Source of the DNA: Nocardioides solisilvae
GTDB lineage: Bacteria; Actinomycetota; Actinomycetes; Propionibacteriales; Nocardioidaceae
Direction: 5' to 3'
DNA: 64,000 nucleotides
Assembly: GCF_003194625.1 (NCBI RefSeq)
Contig: NZ_QHKX01000002.1
Coordinates: forward strand, 806,001-870,000
Below, piece after piece: positions 44,083 to 54,300 of this stretch (positions are counted from its first letter, which is position 1; each line of letters opens with the position of its first letter). Under the pieces are notes generated by a model, which saw only the letters and a list, made by a program, of their open reading frames with translations, did not search any database and was not told where the DNA came from. Both the position numbers and the translations under genes were made by a program.

Positions 44083-44608
44083 GCTCCTCCTCCTGCTCCA
44101 CGGTGACGCACGGCCCCTCGGCCCACCACTCGCCCAGCAGGTCGAGCACCTCGTCGCCCAGCGGGTTGACGCCGCGGCCCTGGGCCAGGGACTGGCCGGC
44201 CAGCACGTGGAGGCACTTCACCCGGTCGGGCATCCCGCCGGCGGAGATCCCCTCGATCTCGGGGACGTCGAGTCCGGCCTCGGCGCCGATCGCCGCCCGG
44301 GCCTCGAGGTAGCGCTCGTGGGCCGCGCGGTAGGCGGCGGCCAGCTCCTCGTCGTCGGCGAGCCGGGCCTGCATCTCCTTCATCAGGCCCCCGCCCTCGA
44401 GGGTGCCGATCCGGGAGGCGGCCCGCGGGCAGGTGAGGTAGTACGTCGTGGGGAACGGCGTGCCGTTCGGCAGGCGCGGCTCGGTGGTCACCACGTCGGG
44501 GTTGCCGCACGGGCAGCGGTGGCCGACCTCGTGGATGCCGCGGGGCTCCCGGCCCAGCTGGGCGGCGACCGCCTGCTCGTCGCGGCCCTCGATCCGTGCG
44601 TCGGTCAC
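44072..44608 (-). CDS. DUF501 family protein
   Basis: 178 residues. VGHRCPCGNPDVVTTEPRLPNGTPFPTTYYLTCP with a likely metal-binding CxC...C, a GTLEGGGLMKEMQARL block, and GGMPDRVKCLHVLAGQSLAQGRGVNPLGDEVL near the C-terminus are characteristic. Always found in actinobacteria between the FtsB-like gene and ppx, as here. Function unknown. GTGA overlap with the upstream stop. Confidence 0.92.
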   Translation of the reverse strand: MTDARIEGRDEQAVAAQLGREPRGIHEVGHRCPCGNPDVVTTEPRLPNGTPFPTTYYLTCPRAASRIGTLEGGGLMKEMQARLADDEELAAAYRAAHERYLEARAAIGAEAGLDVPEIEGISAGGMPDRVKCLHVLAGQSLAQGRGVNPLGDEVLDLLGEWWAEGPCVTVEQEEERGG

Positions 44609-45246
44609 TGCGTCCCTTCCCGTGCCTTCTCTGCCTGCTTGCTGCGCCTGACGCCGTCGATCTTGTCGGCCGGCGGCGGCTCCGGCGGCGGCGGGTGGCC
44701 CGCCAGCTCCACGGAGTCCCACGCCTCGCTCCACCACGGGGTCGGGGTCTGGTCCCCGACGGTCGCGGGGTCGGCCAGGCCCGGCCCCTCGTCGAGGGGC
44801 TTGCCGTCGGCGTCGAGCACCTGGAACCCGGTCTCCCCGGGCATCACGTAGCCGAACCGCTCCCGCGCCTGCGCCCGGACGAACGCCGGGTCCTCCCAGC
44901 GCGCCTTCTCCCGCTCCAGCTCCGCGATGCTGGCCCGGCGCTGCTCGATGCTCTCGCGCATCTCCCGGATGTCGGCGCGCTGGTCGAGGTAGGCGCGCAG
45001 CGACGAGGCGTAGGAGACGGCGAGGACCGCGACCACCAGGAGCAGCACCCCGGCGCGGCCGGTGAGCCGGAAGCGGCGCCGCCTCGGCGGCGTACCGTCG
45101 CCCCCCGCCGCCGCCGGTTGCCCCCCGAGGCGCAGGGTCGCGCCGCGGGTGGGTCCGACGACGGCCCGGCCGCGCGGCGCGGGGCCGCGCTGGCCGGGTC
45201 GTCGGGAGCCTCCGGGGGTGGACCGGGGAGTTCGTCGAGTCGCCAT
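44605..45246 (-). CDS. FtsB/DivIC-type septum formation initiator protein
   Basis: 213 residues. An Arg/Pro/Gly-rich cytoplasmic tail of about 60 residues, one membrane helix (VLLLVVAVLAVSYASSL), then a coiled coil (YLDQRADIREMRESIEQRRASIAELEREKARWED) and the conserved ERFGYVMPGETGFQVLD. Cell-division scaffold at the septum with FtsL/FtsQ in other bacteria. It follows enolase in the standard actinobacterial order. Confidence 0.92.
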   Translation of the reverse strand: MATRRTPRSTPGGSRRPGQRGPAPRGRAVVGPTRGATLRLGGQPAAAGGDGTPPRRRRFRLTGRAGVLLLVVAVLAVSYASSLRAYLDQRADIREMRESIEQRRASIAELEREKARWEDPAFVRAQARERFGYVMPGETGFQVLDADGKPLDEGPGLADPATVGDQTPTPWWSEAWDSVELAGHPPPPEPPPADKIDGVRRSKQAEKAREGTQ

Positions 45247-45267
45247 CAGGCGACCAGTCTCCCTCGC

Positions 45268-46653
<1,386 letters not shown>

Positions 46654-47730
46654 TCAGCGGGCGTCGAAGAAGGCGAGGTTGGCGCGGAGCCGCTCGTCGT
46701 CGGGGCGCAGCTCGAGGGCCTTCACCGCCGCCTCGCGCCCCTCGTCGTACTCGCCTGACCAGTAGCAGGCGACAGCCAGCTCGTCCCAGGCGCGGACGCC
46801 GTGGGCGTCGGGCTCCACGAAGAGCGCGGTGTCCGGGGCGGGCGGGAGCCGCAGCGCCGCCCGCGCGTAGATCGCCGCGACCGCGAAGCGCTCGCGGACA
46901 CGCTCGTGGTGGGCCAGGTCGACCAGCGGCTCGGCGCGCGACGGGTCGAGGTGGACGGCGTCGAGGAACGCCGCGGCGACCTCGTCGGCCGGACGGCCCG
47001 TCACGCGCAGCAGGCGGGCCAGCTGGAGGGCGGAGTAGAAGCGCTCCTGCGCCCAGCCGCGCTCGTTGGCCATCCGCACCCGGTACGCCGCGATCGCCCG
47101 CTCGGTCTCGCCGGCGTCGCGCCACGACTGGGCGAGGTAGAACTGCGCGCGGGGGTCGTCGGGGTCGCGTGCCAGCTCGGCCTCGAGCAGCGCGGCGTCC
47201 TTGCGGAACCGGTCGGGGTCAGTGGACCGCGCCCCTCCCCCGGCGACGAGCACGCGCGGCGCGTCGAGGCGACCGAGCGTCGCGGTCGGCAGGTCGAGGT
47301 ACTCGTGCACCGCGCCGGTCCACCGCCAGGGAGACCCCAGCCGGGTCAGGGTGACCCGGCTGAAGCGCGTCGAGCCGTAGTCGACGGGCAGGTGGTAGCC
47401 GTCGAGCGTGAGCTCGGGCAGCTCGTCGGGCAGGTCAGTGAGCTGGTCGTCGGCGTCGATCCACAGGACGTAGTCGTCGGGCGCGGACTCCGGCAGGTCG
47501 CGGGCCGCCTCCAGAGCCTCCTGGCGGTTGTGGCCGAAGTCGACCCAGGGCCGCTCCAGCAGGCGGCCGGGCACGCCGACCATCACCCGCCGGACGACCT
47601 CCTGGGTGCCGTCGGTGGAGCCGGTGTCGCAGACCACCCACCAGTCGACGAAGCCGCGGAGGCTGCCCAGGCAGCGCTCGATGACGTGGGCCTCGTCCTT
47701 GACGATCATGTGCACACCCAGGCGGGACAT
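46654..47730 (-). CDS. family 2 glycosyltransferase with C-terminal TPR-like repeats
   Basis: 358 residues. GT-A fold in 1-165: GVHMIVKDEAHVIERCLGSL, VVCDTGSTDGT, YVLWIDADDQLTDLP (DxD metal site) and a WTGAVHEYL acceptor loop. Residues 190-358 are helical repeats (DPRAQFYLAQSWRDAGETERAI, AWDELAVACYWSGEYDEGREAAVKAL). This is the SunS/BcsA-unrelated 'GT2 with TPR' class; acceptor unknown. Leaderless-type TAGCAT seven bases before the ATG. It lies inside the otherwise conserved mazG-eno gap. Confidence 0.88.
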   Translation of the reverse strand: MSRLGVHMIVKDEAHVIERCLGSLRGFVDWWVVCDTGSTDGTQEVVRRVMVGVPGRLLERPWVDFGHNRQEALEAARDLPESAPDDYVLWIDADDQLTDLPDELPELTLDGYHLPVDYGSTRFSRVTLTRLGSPWRWTGAVHEYLDLPTATLGRLDAPRVLVAGGGARSTDPDRFRKDAALLEAELARDPDDPRAQFYLAQSWRDAGETERAIAAYRVRMANERGWAQERFYSALQLARLLRVTGRPADEVAAAFLDAVHLDPSRAEPLVDLAHHERVRERFAVAAIYARAALRLPPAPDTALFVEPDAHGVRAWDELAVACYWSGEYDEGREAAVKALELRPDDERLRANLAFFDAR

Positions 47731-47737
47731 GGGCCGG

Positions 47738-47743
47738 ATGCTA
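47738..47743 (-). promoter_or_regulatory. -10 element of the leaderless glycosyltransferase gene
   Basis: Minus strand TAGCAT, seven bases before ATG 47730. Confidence 0.5.
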
Positions 47744-47792
47744 CGGGGCGATGGATCTCGCCGTTCACCCCTCAGGAGGTCTGGACCACCTC

Positions 47793-47798
47793 TACGAT
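47793..47798 (+). promoter_or_regulatory. -10 element of the leaderless TPR lipoprotein gene
   Basis: TACGAT, then CCCCCG, then GTG 47805; this decides the start against an in-frame ATG at 47751. Confidence 0.6.
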
Positions 47799-47804
47799 CC
47801 CCCG

Positions 47805-48362
47805 GTGATCTCCCTGCGCTCCCTGCTCTCGCCGTTCGTCGTCGTCGCCCTGGTCCTCGGCGCTGCCGCGTGCAGCTCCGACGACGAGCAGGACGGCAGC
47901 AGCCTGTCGGCCGCCGAGCAGAAGGAGGTCGACACCCTCGTCTCGAGGAGCCAGGCGCAGATCGGCGCCGAGGAGTACGACGACGCGCGCGCGACGCTCG
48001 ACGAGCTCCTCGAGCTCGACCCGGGCAACGCCTACGGCCACTACAACCTCGGGCTCCTCGAGCAGCAGACCGGTGACGCCGACGCCGCCACGGCGGCGTA
48101 CGACCGGGCCCTCGAGGTCTACCCCGAGTTCGCCGCCGCGCTCTACAACCGCGGCGTGATCGCCGAGACCGGCGACGTCGAGACCGCCGTCGACTACTTC
48201 GAGCGAGCCGTCGCCTCGGACCCCGAGATGGCGCGTGCGCACATGCGGCTGGGCTTCGCGCTGCTCCACCTCGGCCGCAAGGCCGAGGGCGAGGAGCACC
48301 TCGCGACCGGCCTGCGGCTCGACCCGGCGATGTCCGAGGTCACCGCGCCCAGCTACGGGTGA
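47805..48362 (+). CDS. TPR-repeat lipoprotein
   Basis: 185 residues. Signal peptide with lipobox LGAAAC, an acidic linker, then about four tetratricopeptide repeats (EEYDDARATLDELLELDPGN, AYGHYNLGLLEQQTGDADAA, AAALYNRGVIAETGDVETAV, ARAHMRLGFALLHLGRKAEG). Probably a membrane-anchored scaffold on the outer face. Partner unknown; the neighbouring collagen-like secreted protein lies just downstream in the same direction with its own promoter. Confidence 0.88.
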   Translation: MISLRSLLSPFVVVALVLGAAACSSDDEQDGSSLSAAEQKEVDTLVSRSQAQIGAEEYDDARATLDELLELDPGNAYGHYNLGLLEQQTGDADAATAAYDRALEVYPEFAAALYNRGVIAETGDVETAVDYFERAVASDPEMARAHMRLGFALLHLGRKAEGEEHLATGLRLDPAMSEVTAPSYG

Positions 48363-48429
48363 GCGAGGACTCCGGACGCGCGTGGGCAAAGGTTGCCCGA
48401 AAACGCCACGGGACCTTCGTCCTTGCGCC

Positions 48430-48435
48430 TAGATT
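48430..48435 (+). promoter_or_regulatory. -10 element of the leaderless collagen-like gene
   Basis: TAGATT, then GCGCCG, then GTG 48442. The hexamer is identical to that of cystathionine beta-synthase at 29652-29657. Confidence 0.6.
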
Positions 48436-48441
48436 GCGCCG

Positions 48442-49866
48442 GTGACTCCACGACGACAGCGCCTCGCCCAGGCCTCCCTCGCCGCCATCGCGGTCTCCGG
48501 GCTCTTCACCACGACCATCCCCTCGGCCTCCGCGAAGCCCGCGCAGTTCGAGCGGGTCATCAAGGCCTGCTACTCGGTCAAGACCGGGAAGCTCGAGATC
48601 GTGCGACCCCGCCAGGACTGCCGCCCCGGCCAGCAGGAGATCCGCTGGTACAAGGGGCGCAACAACCCCAACCCGGCCAAGGGCCCCCAGGGCAAGCCGG
48701 GCGAGACCGGTCCCCAGGGACCGCAAGGTCCGCAGGGTGTGGCCGGCCCCCGAGGTGAGGCCGGCCCGCAGGGTGAGCGTGGTGCCACCGGCGCTGCCGG
48801 ACCCCAGGGTGTCCAGGGCGTGCAGGGTGAGACCGGCGCGACGGGCGCGACCGGCGCGCAGGGCCTGCAAGGTGTGCAGGGCGAGACCGGCGCGACGGGC
48901 TCGACGGGCTCGACCGGGGCCACGGGTGCCACGGGTGCCACGGGCACCCAGGGCCTCCAGGGTGTCCAGGGCATCCAGGGCGAGACCGGCGCCACGGGTG
49001 CCACGGGCTCGACCGGTGCCACCGGCGCCACGGGTGCCACCGGCGCCCAGGGCATCCAGGGTGTGCAGGGTGTGCAGGGCGAGACCGGCGCCACGGGCTC
49101 GACCGGCGCCACGGGTGCCACGGGTGCCACCGGCGCCCAGGGCATCCAGGGCGTGCAGGGTGTGCAGGGTGTGCAGGGCGAGACCGGCGCCACCGGCGCC
49201 GCGGGTGCCACCGGCGCCCAGGGCCTCCAGGGCGTCCAGGGCATCCAGGGCGACATCGGCCCGGCCGGCCCCGTCGGCGCCACGGGCGCGACGGGCGCCA
49301 CGGGCCCCACCGGCGCCACCGGTGCCACGGGTGCCGACGGCCCGCAGGGGGTGCCGGGTGCCGACGGTGCGCAGGGCATCACCGGCGCGGTCGGTGAGGT
49401 CGGCCCCACCGGGCCCACCGGGCCCGCGGGCATGGACGGCGCGACCGGAGCCACGGGCGTCACCGGCCAGACCGGCGACCCGGGTCCCACCGGCCCGACC
49501 GGCCCCGTCGGCGAGACGGGCCCCACCGGCGCGCAGGGCGTGCCGGGTGTCACCGGCGCGACCGGTGCCACGGGCGCGACCGGTGCCGCCGGATCGTTCG
49601 CGGGGGTCGCCTACCGACCCGGCCAGACCGTAACCGTCGGTTCCATCGAGACGGTGCGCGTCCTGGGCGGCGCGTGCCTCCCCGGCGAGGTCGCGATCGG
49701 AGGAGCCGTCTCCCCGAGCCAGCCCATCGACCTGATCACGGGAAGCAGCTACCCCAGCGACGCGAACCGCAACCTCGTCACGTCAGCCCCGACACACTGG
49801 ACGACGAGCATGTACACCTACGAGGGACAGACGAACGTCACCGTCTACACCGTCTGCGCTTCCTGA
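48442..49866 (+). CDS. secreted collagen-like protein
   Basis: 474 residues. Signal peptide 1-31 (ending IPSASA). Residues 32-80 hold two Cys in the pattern [13 protein letters not shown]...[14 protein letters not shown], a head module often placed before bacterial collagen domains. Residues 81-383 are 101 consecutive Gly-X-Y triplets, rich in GAT, GPT and GVQ/GIQ. Residues 384-474 form a beta-rich C-terminal domain with two Cys ([25 protein letters not shown]) that may trimerise the fibre. No anchor or LPxTG, so it is released or held by other proteins. Start decided by the TAGATT hexamer six bases before the GTG. Confidence 0.93.
   Translation: MTPRRQRLAQASLAAIAVSGLFTTTIPSASAKPAQFERVIKACYSVKTGKLEIVRPRQDCRPGQQEIRWYKGRNNPNPAKGPQGKPGETGPQGPQGPQGVAGPRGEAGPQGERGATGAAGPQGVQGVQGETGATGATGAQGLQGVQGETGATGSTGSTGATGATGATGTQGLQGVQGIQGETGATGATGSTGATGATGATGAQGIQGVQGVQGETGATGSTGATGATGATGAQGIQGVQGVQGVQGETGATGAAGATGAQGLQGVQGIQGDIGPAGPVGATGATGATGPTGATGATGADGPQGVPGADGAQGITGAVGEVGPTGPTGPAGMDGATGATGVTGQTGDPGPTGPTGPVGETGPTGAQGVPGVTGATGATGATGAAGSFAGVAYRPGQTVTVGSIETVRVLGGACLPGEVAIGGAVSPSQPIDLITGSSYPSDANRNLVTSAPTHWTTSMYTYEGQTNVTVYTVCAS
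48682..49590 (+). repeat. collagen-like Gly-X-Y coding repeat
   Basis: 909 bases encoding 101 uninterrupted Gly-X-Y triplets. Within it a unit of about 27-33 residues (GxQG-[LI][23 protein letters not shown]) recurs at least four times between 48850 and 49250 with near-identical DNA, so length variation by slippage or recombination is likely. The complementary strand is also open, giving a spurious Pro-Val-Ala reading frame. Confidence 0.9.
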
Positions 49867-49877
49867 GGCACCTCCAC

Positions 49878-49911
49878 CGATCCCCCGCCGGGTCCGCCTG
49901 GCGGGGGATCG
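49878..49911. terminator. terminator hairpin after the collagen-like gene
   Basis: CGATCCCCCGCC, ten-base loop, GGCGGGGGATCG: perfect 12-base arms, twelve bases after the stop; lies between convergent genes and can serve both. Confidence 0.8.
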
Positions 49912-49963
49912 CTCGTCTCCGGGGTCGCCCGGCTCGCCCCTCTCCGCGGGGCCCCCGCCGGCG

Positions 49964-50629
49964 TCAGACGAGACGGCGTACGGCGTCGCGCAGCGCCTGC
50001 TCGGGGTCCACGCCGTCGGCGCGAGCGCGGGCGACGAGCGCGAGCAGCTCCTCCCCGACCTCCTGGGACGTCATCACGCCCGGTTGCTCCGGCGACCCCT
50101 CCTGATGACGTCCGCCGGGGCCGCGGGCCTCGCGCTCGAGGCGGTCGAGCACCTTGTCGGCGAGGAGCAGGGCGGGCAACCCGGGGGCCAGGCCGTCGAG
50201 GACCGACGTGCGCTGCTTCTCCGCGGCCTTCGCCTGCTCCCACAGCTCGTTGACGGCGGCGGGGTCGAGGCCGGCCGCTGCCGACGTGGCGTCGGCGTCG
50301 CCGAAGACGTGGGGGTTGCGGCGCCGCATCTTCTCGGTGATGCCCCGGGCGACGTCGTCCAGGGTGAAGGCGCCGCGCCCCTCCGCGACCGCGGCGTGGA
50401 AGTAGACCTGGAGCAGCAGGTCGCCGAGCTCCTCACGCAGGTGGTCCCAGTCGCCGGTGGCGTCGCCGACGTCGATCGCCTCCAGCACCTCGTGGGTCTC
50501 CTCGACGAGGTAGCGCTGGAGCGAGCGGTGGGTCTGCGCCGCCTTCCAGGGGCACTCCGCGCGCAGCCGCCGCATCACCTCGGCGAGCTCCAGGAGCGGC
50601 TCGCCGACGGGCTCCCGGTCGCCCGCCAC
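49964..50629 (-). CDS. mazG: MazG family nucleoside triphosphate pyrophosphohydrolase
   Basis: 221 residues. LRAECPWKAAQTHRSLQRYLVEETHEVLEAI near 25-60 and LREELGDLLLQVYFHAAVAE carry the ExxE-12-28-ExxD metal motif; MRRRNPHVFGD is also typical. One MazG domain plus a helical tail. Hydrolyses non-canonical NTPs or dNTPs. Five bases after the upstream stop. The GTG start has no ribosome site of its own, suggesting coupling. Confidence 0.9.
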   Translation of the reverse strand: MAGDREPVGEPLLELAEVMRRLRAECPWKAAQTHRSLQRYLVEETHEVLEAIDVGDATGDWDHLREELGDLLLQVYFHAAVAEGRGAFTLDDVARGITEKMRRRNPHVFGDADATSAAAGLDPAAVNELWEQAKAAEKQRTSVLDGLAPGLPALLLADKVLDRLEREARGPGGRHQEGSPEQPGVMTSQEVGEELLALVARARADGVDPEQALRDAVRRLV

Positions 50630-50634
50630 GAGGG

Positions 50635-51330
50635 TCAGCCGCAGCGCAGGTGGTCGGGGAGGCCGGAGGCGAGACTCGGGTCCTCGGCGGTCGCGGCCGC
50701 GCTCGTCGCGGTCTCGGAGACCGCCACGCCCACCCGGCTCGCGCCACCGGCCGGGCGCAGCATCCCGTCCTCCACCCGGACGTCGAAGACCGGGTTGACC
50801 TCGAGGTCGTAGCGCTCCGGCCAGGTGCGGACGACGTCGATGCCGCGCTCCGCGGCCTGCTGCTCCGACGCCTCGGTCACGCCCTCCTCGGCGAGGAGCG
50901 AGCGCCCGACCCCGAGGAAGACGTCCTCCAGCAGCGCGTCCACCGACGAGCCGTCGACGTAGGCCTCGCGGACCTCCTCGGAGAGACCGAGGGACTCGGC
51001 CTCGGCCTCGTAGCCGGCACGCGCACGCCCGTACGCCGCGCCGGGACGCACGTCGTACTCCTCGGCGACCTGCTCGGCCACGGCCTCGATCGTCAGGGTG
51101 TTGAGCGCGGTCTGGCGCAGCCGCTCCATGGCCAGGCTCTGGCCGGTCTCCTCGTACTGGCGCTCCTCGCGCTCGCAGATCGCCCGCGCGAGGCGGTCGA
51201 CCGACGCCATCGAGACCTCCCGGTCGCCGACCGTGGCCGCCGTCTGCGAGTCGCCCGCGCCGCAGCCGGAGAGGATCACGGCGGCGGTGGCGGCGACGAG
51301 GGCGGTACGACGGGTGCGGGACGAGCTCAC
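50635..51330 (-). CDS. SurA-like N-terminal-domain lipoprotein (putative foldase)
   Basis: 231 residues. Signal peptide with lipobox LSGC. The mature part contains ATVGDREVSMASVDRLARAIC and a long helical stretch, as in the SurA/PrsA N-terminal chaperone domain, without any parvulin (PPIase) domain. Such genes commonly sit between mfd and mazG in actinobacteria. A chaperone role outside the membrane is inferred. Confidence 0.82.
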   Translation of the reverse strand: MSSSRTRRTALVAATAAVILSGCGAGDSQTAATVGDREVSMASVDRLARAICEREERQYEETGQSLAMERLRQTALNTLTIEAVAEQVAEEYDVRPGAAYGRARAGYEAEAESLGLSEEVREAYVDGSSVDALLEDVFLGVGRSLLAEEGVTEASEQQAAERGIDVVRTWPERYDLEVNPVFDVRVEDGMLRPAGGASRVGVAVSETATSAAATAEDPSLASGLPDHLRCG

Positions 51331-51354
51331 GGGTTCTCCTCGGAGGTGCGGACG

Positions 51355-54300
51355 TCAGCTGGCAGGGGCAGCAGCGGGCGGCGGGTCGATGATCTGGTCG
51401 ATCACGCCGTAGGCCCATTGAAGCAGGGCGATGCCGGTGCCGTTCGCCGACCCGAGGGGGCGCGGCACCATGAGCGCGTCGACCTGGCTGTGCAGCCTGC
51501 CCTTCGGGTAGAGCCGCTGCAGCCGGACCTGCCGGGAGTCGGGCAGCCGGACCGGCGCGAACCGGACGTTCTTGCCGGCCACCCCGACCTCGGTGAGCCC
51601 GGCGCGGCGGGCACGGGCGCGGAAGCGGGCCACCAGCAGCAGCGTCTCGACGACCTCGGGCGGCGGGCCGTAGCGGTCGACGAGCTCCTCGCGGATCGCG
51701 TCGACGTCGTCGTCGCCGCGCACCTCCGACAGCCGCTTGTACATCTCCAGCCGGAGCCGCTCGCTCGGCACGTAGTCGTGGGGCAGGTGGGCGTCGACGG
51801 GCAGCTCGATGCGGACCTCCTCGACCTCGTCGTTCTCCTCGCCGCGGAACTCGCTCACGGCCTCCCCGACCAGCCGGACGTAGAGGTCGAAGCCCACGTC
51901 GGCGATGTGTCCCGACTGCTCGCCGCCCAGCAGGTTGCCTGCGCCGCGGATCTCGAGGTCCTTCATCGCGATCGCCATGCCGCCGCCGAGGTCGGAGTGC
52001 TGGGCCAGGGTCGCGAGCCGCTCGTGGGCGGTCTCGGTCAGCGGCTTCTCCGACGGGTAGAGGAAGTAGGCGTAGGCCCGCTCGCGCGACCGGCCGACCC
52101 GGCCGCGCAGCTGGTGCAGCTGGGAGAGGCCGAGGGTGTCGGAGCGCTCGATGATCATCGTGTTGGCGTTGGAGACGTCCAGGCCCGACTCGACGAGCGT
52201 GGTGCAGACCAGGACGTCGAACCTCTTCTCCCAGAAGTCGAGCATCACCTGCTCGAGCTGCTTCTCCCCCATCTGGCCGTGGGCGGTGGCCACCCGCGCC
52301 TCGGGGACGAGCTCGCGGAGCTTCGCCGCGGCCTTCTCGATCGACTGCACCCGGTTGTGGATGTAGAAGACCTGGCCGTCGCGGAGCAGCTCCCGCCGGA
52401 TCGCGGCCACCACCTGGCGGTCCTCGTAGGCGCCGACGTACGTCAGCACCGGGTGCCGCTCCTCGGGCGGGGTGGTGATCGTCGACATCTCGCGGATCCC
52501 GGTGACCGCCATCTCGAGCGTGCGCGGGATCGGGGTGGCGCTCATCGAGAGCACGTCCACCGAGGTCCGCAGCGACTTCATCTGCTCCTTGTGCTCGACG
52601 CCGAACCGCTGCTCCTCGTCGACGATGATCAGCCCGAGGTCCTTGAACCGGACCTCCTTGCCCAGCAGCCGGTGGGTGCCGACGACGATGTCGATGCTGC
52701 CCTCGGCCAGCCCCGCCAGCACCTCCTTCGCCTCCTTGTCGGACTGGAAGCGGCTCAGCGCCTTCAGCACGACCGGGAAGCCGCTCATCCGCTCCGTGAA
52801 GGTGCTCAGGTGCTGGGTGACCAGCAGCGTGGTCGGCACCAGGACGGCGACCTGCTTGCCGTCCTGGACGGCCTTGAACGCCGCCCGGACCGCGATCTCG
52901 GTCTTGCCGTAGCCCACGTCGCCGCAGATCAGGCGGTCCATCGGGACCGTCTTGCGCATGTCGGCCTTCACCTCGTCGACCGTGGTGAGCTGGTCGGGGG
53001 TCTCGGCGAAGGGGAAGGCGTCCTCGAGCTCCTGCTGCCAGGGGGTGTCGGGGCCGTAGGCGTACCCCTGCGTCGCCTGCCGGGCGGCGTACAGCTTGAT
53101 CAGCTCGCCCGCGATCTCGCGGACCGCCTTGCGCGCCTTGTTCTTCCGCTTGGTCCAGTCCGCGCCGCCGAGCCGGTCGAGGCTGGGCTGCTCCCCGCCG
53201 ACGTACCGGGTGACCTGGTCGAGGGTGTCGGCGGGGATGTAGAGGCGGTCCGGCGGCGCGCCGCGCTTGGAGGCGCCGTACTCGACGACCAGGTACTCGC
53301 GGGTCGCGCCCTGGACCTCCCGCTGCTTCATCTCGATGAAGCGGCCCACGCCGTGCTTCTCGTGGACGACGTAGTCGCCGGTCTTGAGCTCGAGCGGGTC
53401 GATCTGCTTCTTGCGGCGCGCGGGCATCTTGCGCATGTCGCGGGTGGAGGACTTCTGCCCCGACAGGTCCTCCGAGGTCAGCAGGACGACCTTGCGGTCG
53501 GGATCGGTGAAGCCGTGGTCGAGCGGGCCGCAGGTGACCGTGACGACGCCGGGGCCGGCCGGCTGGTCGGTGGGCTCCGCGAGCCGGGCGGGGACGTCGT
53601 GCTCGGACAGCACCTCGACCAGCCGCTGGGCGGGCCCGTGGCCGGGGTACATGACGACCACCTGGTGGTCGTGGGCCAGCCACTGCGTCACGTCGCGCAG
53701 CGCCCGCTCGAGGTCGCCGCGGTAGCTCTCGACCGGCTGGGCCGACAGCGTCCGCGACTCCACGGCGCCGATCCGCACGTCGAGGTCGAGCTCGGCCAGC
53801 TCGGCGGTGTCGCCGAGGCCGAAGGGACTCATCGACCACCAGGCCAGGCCCCGGCCGAGCGCGTGCTCGCGCACGTCGGCGACCTCGCGGTAGGAGGCCA
53901 CCGACAGGTCGATCGGGGCCGAGCCGCCGCTGGCCGCCGCGGCCCAGCTGGCGCCGAGGAACTCCTCGCTGGTCGCGACCAGGTCGTGCGCGCGGGTCCG
54001 GGCACGCTCGGGGTCGAGGACCAGCACGTGGGTGTCGGCGGGGAGCAGGTCGACGAGGAGCTCCATGTCGTCGACGAGCACCGGCGCAAGGGACTCCATG
54101 CCCTCCACTGCGATGCCGGCGGCGATCTTGTCGGTCATCTCGAGCAGCTGCGGGTGGGCGCGGCCCAGCTCGGCCGCCCGGGCCCGCACCTCCTCGGTGA
54201 GCAGCAGCTCGCGGCACGGCGGCGCCCACAGCCGCGGCACCTCCTCCAGGGTGCGCTGGTCGGCGACGGAGAAGCTGCGGATCTCCTCCACGTCGTCGCC

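Noticed and set aside
47751..47804. Upstream ATG start for the TPR lipoprotein
   Set aside because: It would put 18 hydrophilic residues before the signal peptide and ignore the TACGAT hexamer six bases before the GTG at 47805.
48570..49571. Long minus-strand open frame of Pro-Val-Ala repeats opposite the collagen-like gene
   Set aside because: It is the exact complement of the Gly-X-Y coding repeat; the plus frame has a signal peptide, a promoter hexamer and end domains, the minus frame has none.
48442..49866. Collagen-like gene as a phage tail fibre
   Set aside because: It has a Sec signal peptide and no phage structural, lysis or integrase genes are nearby.
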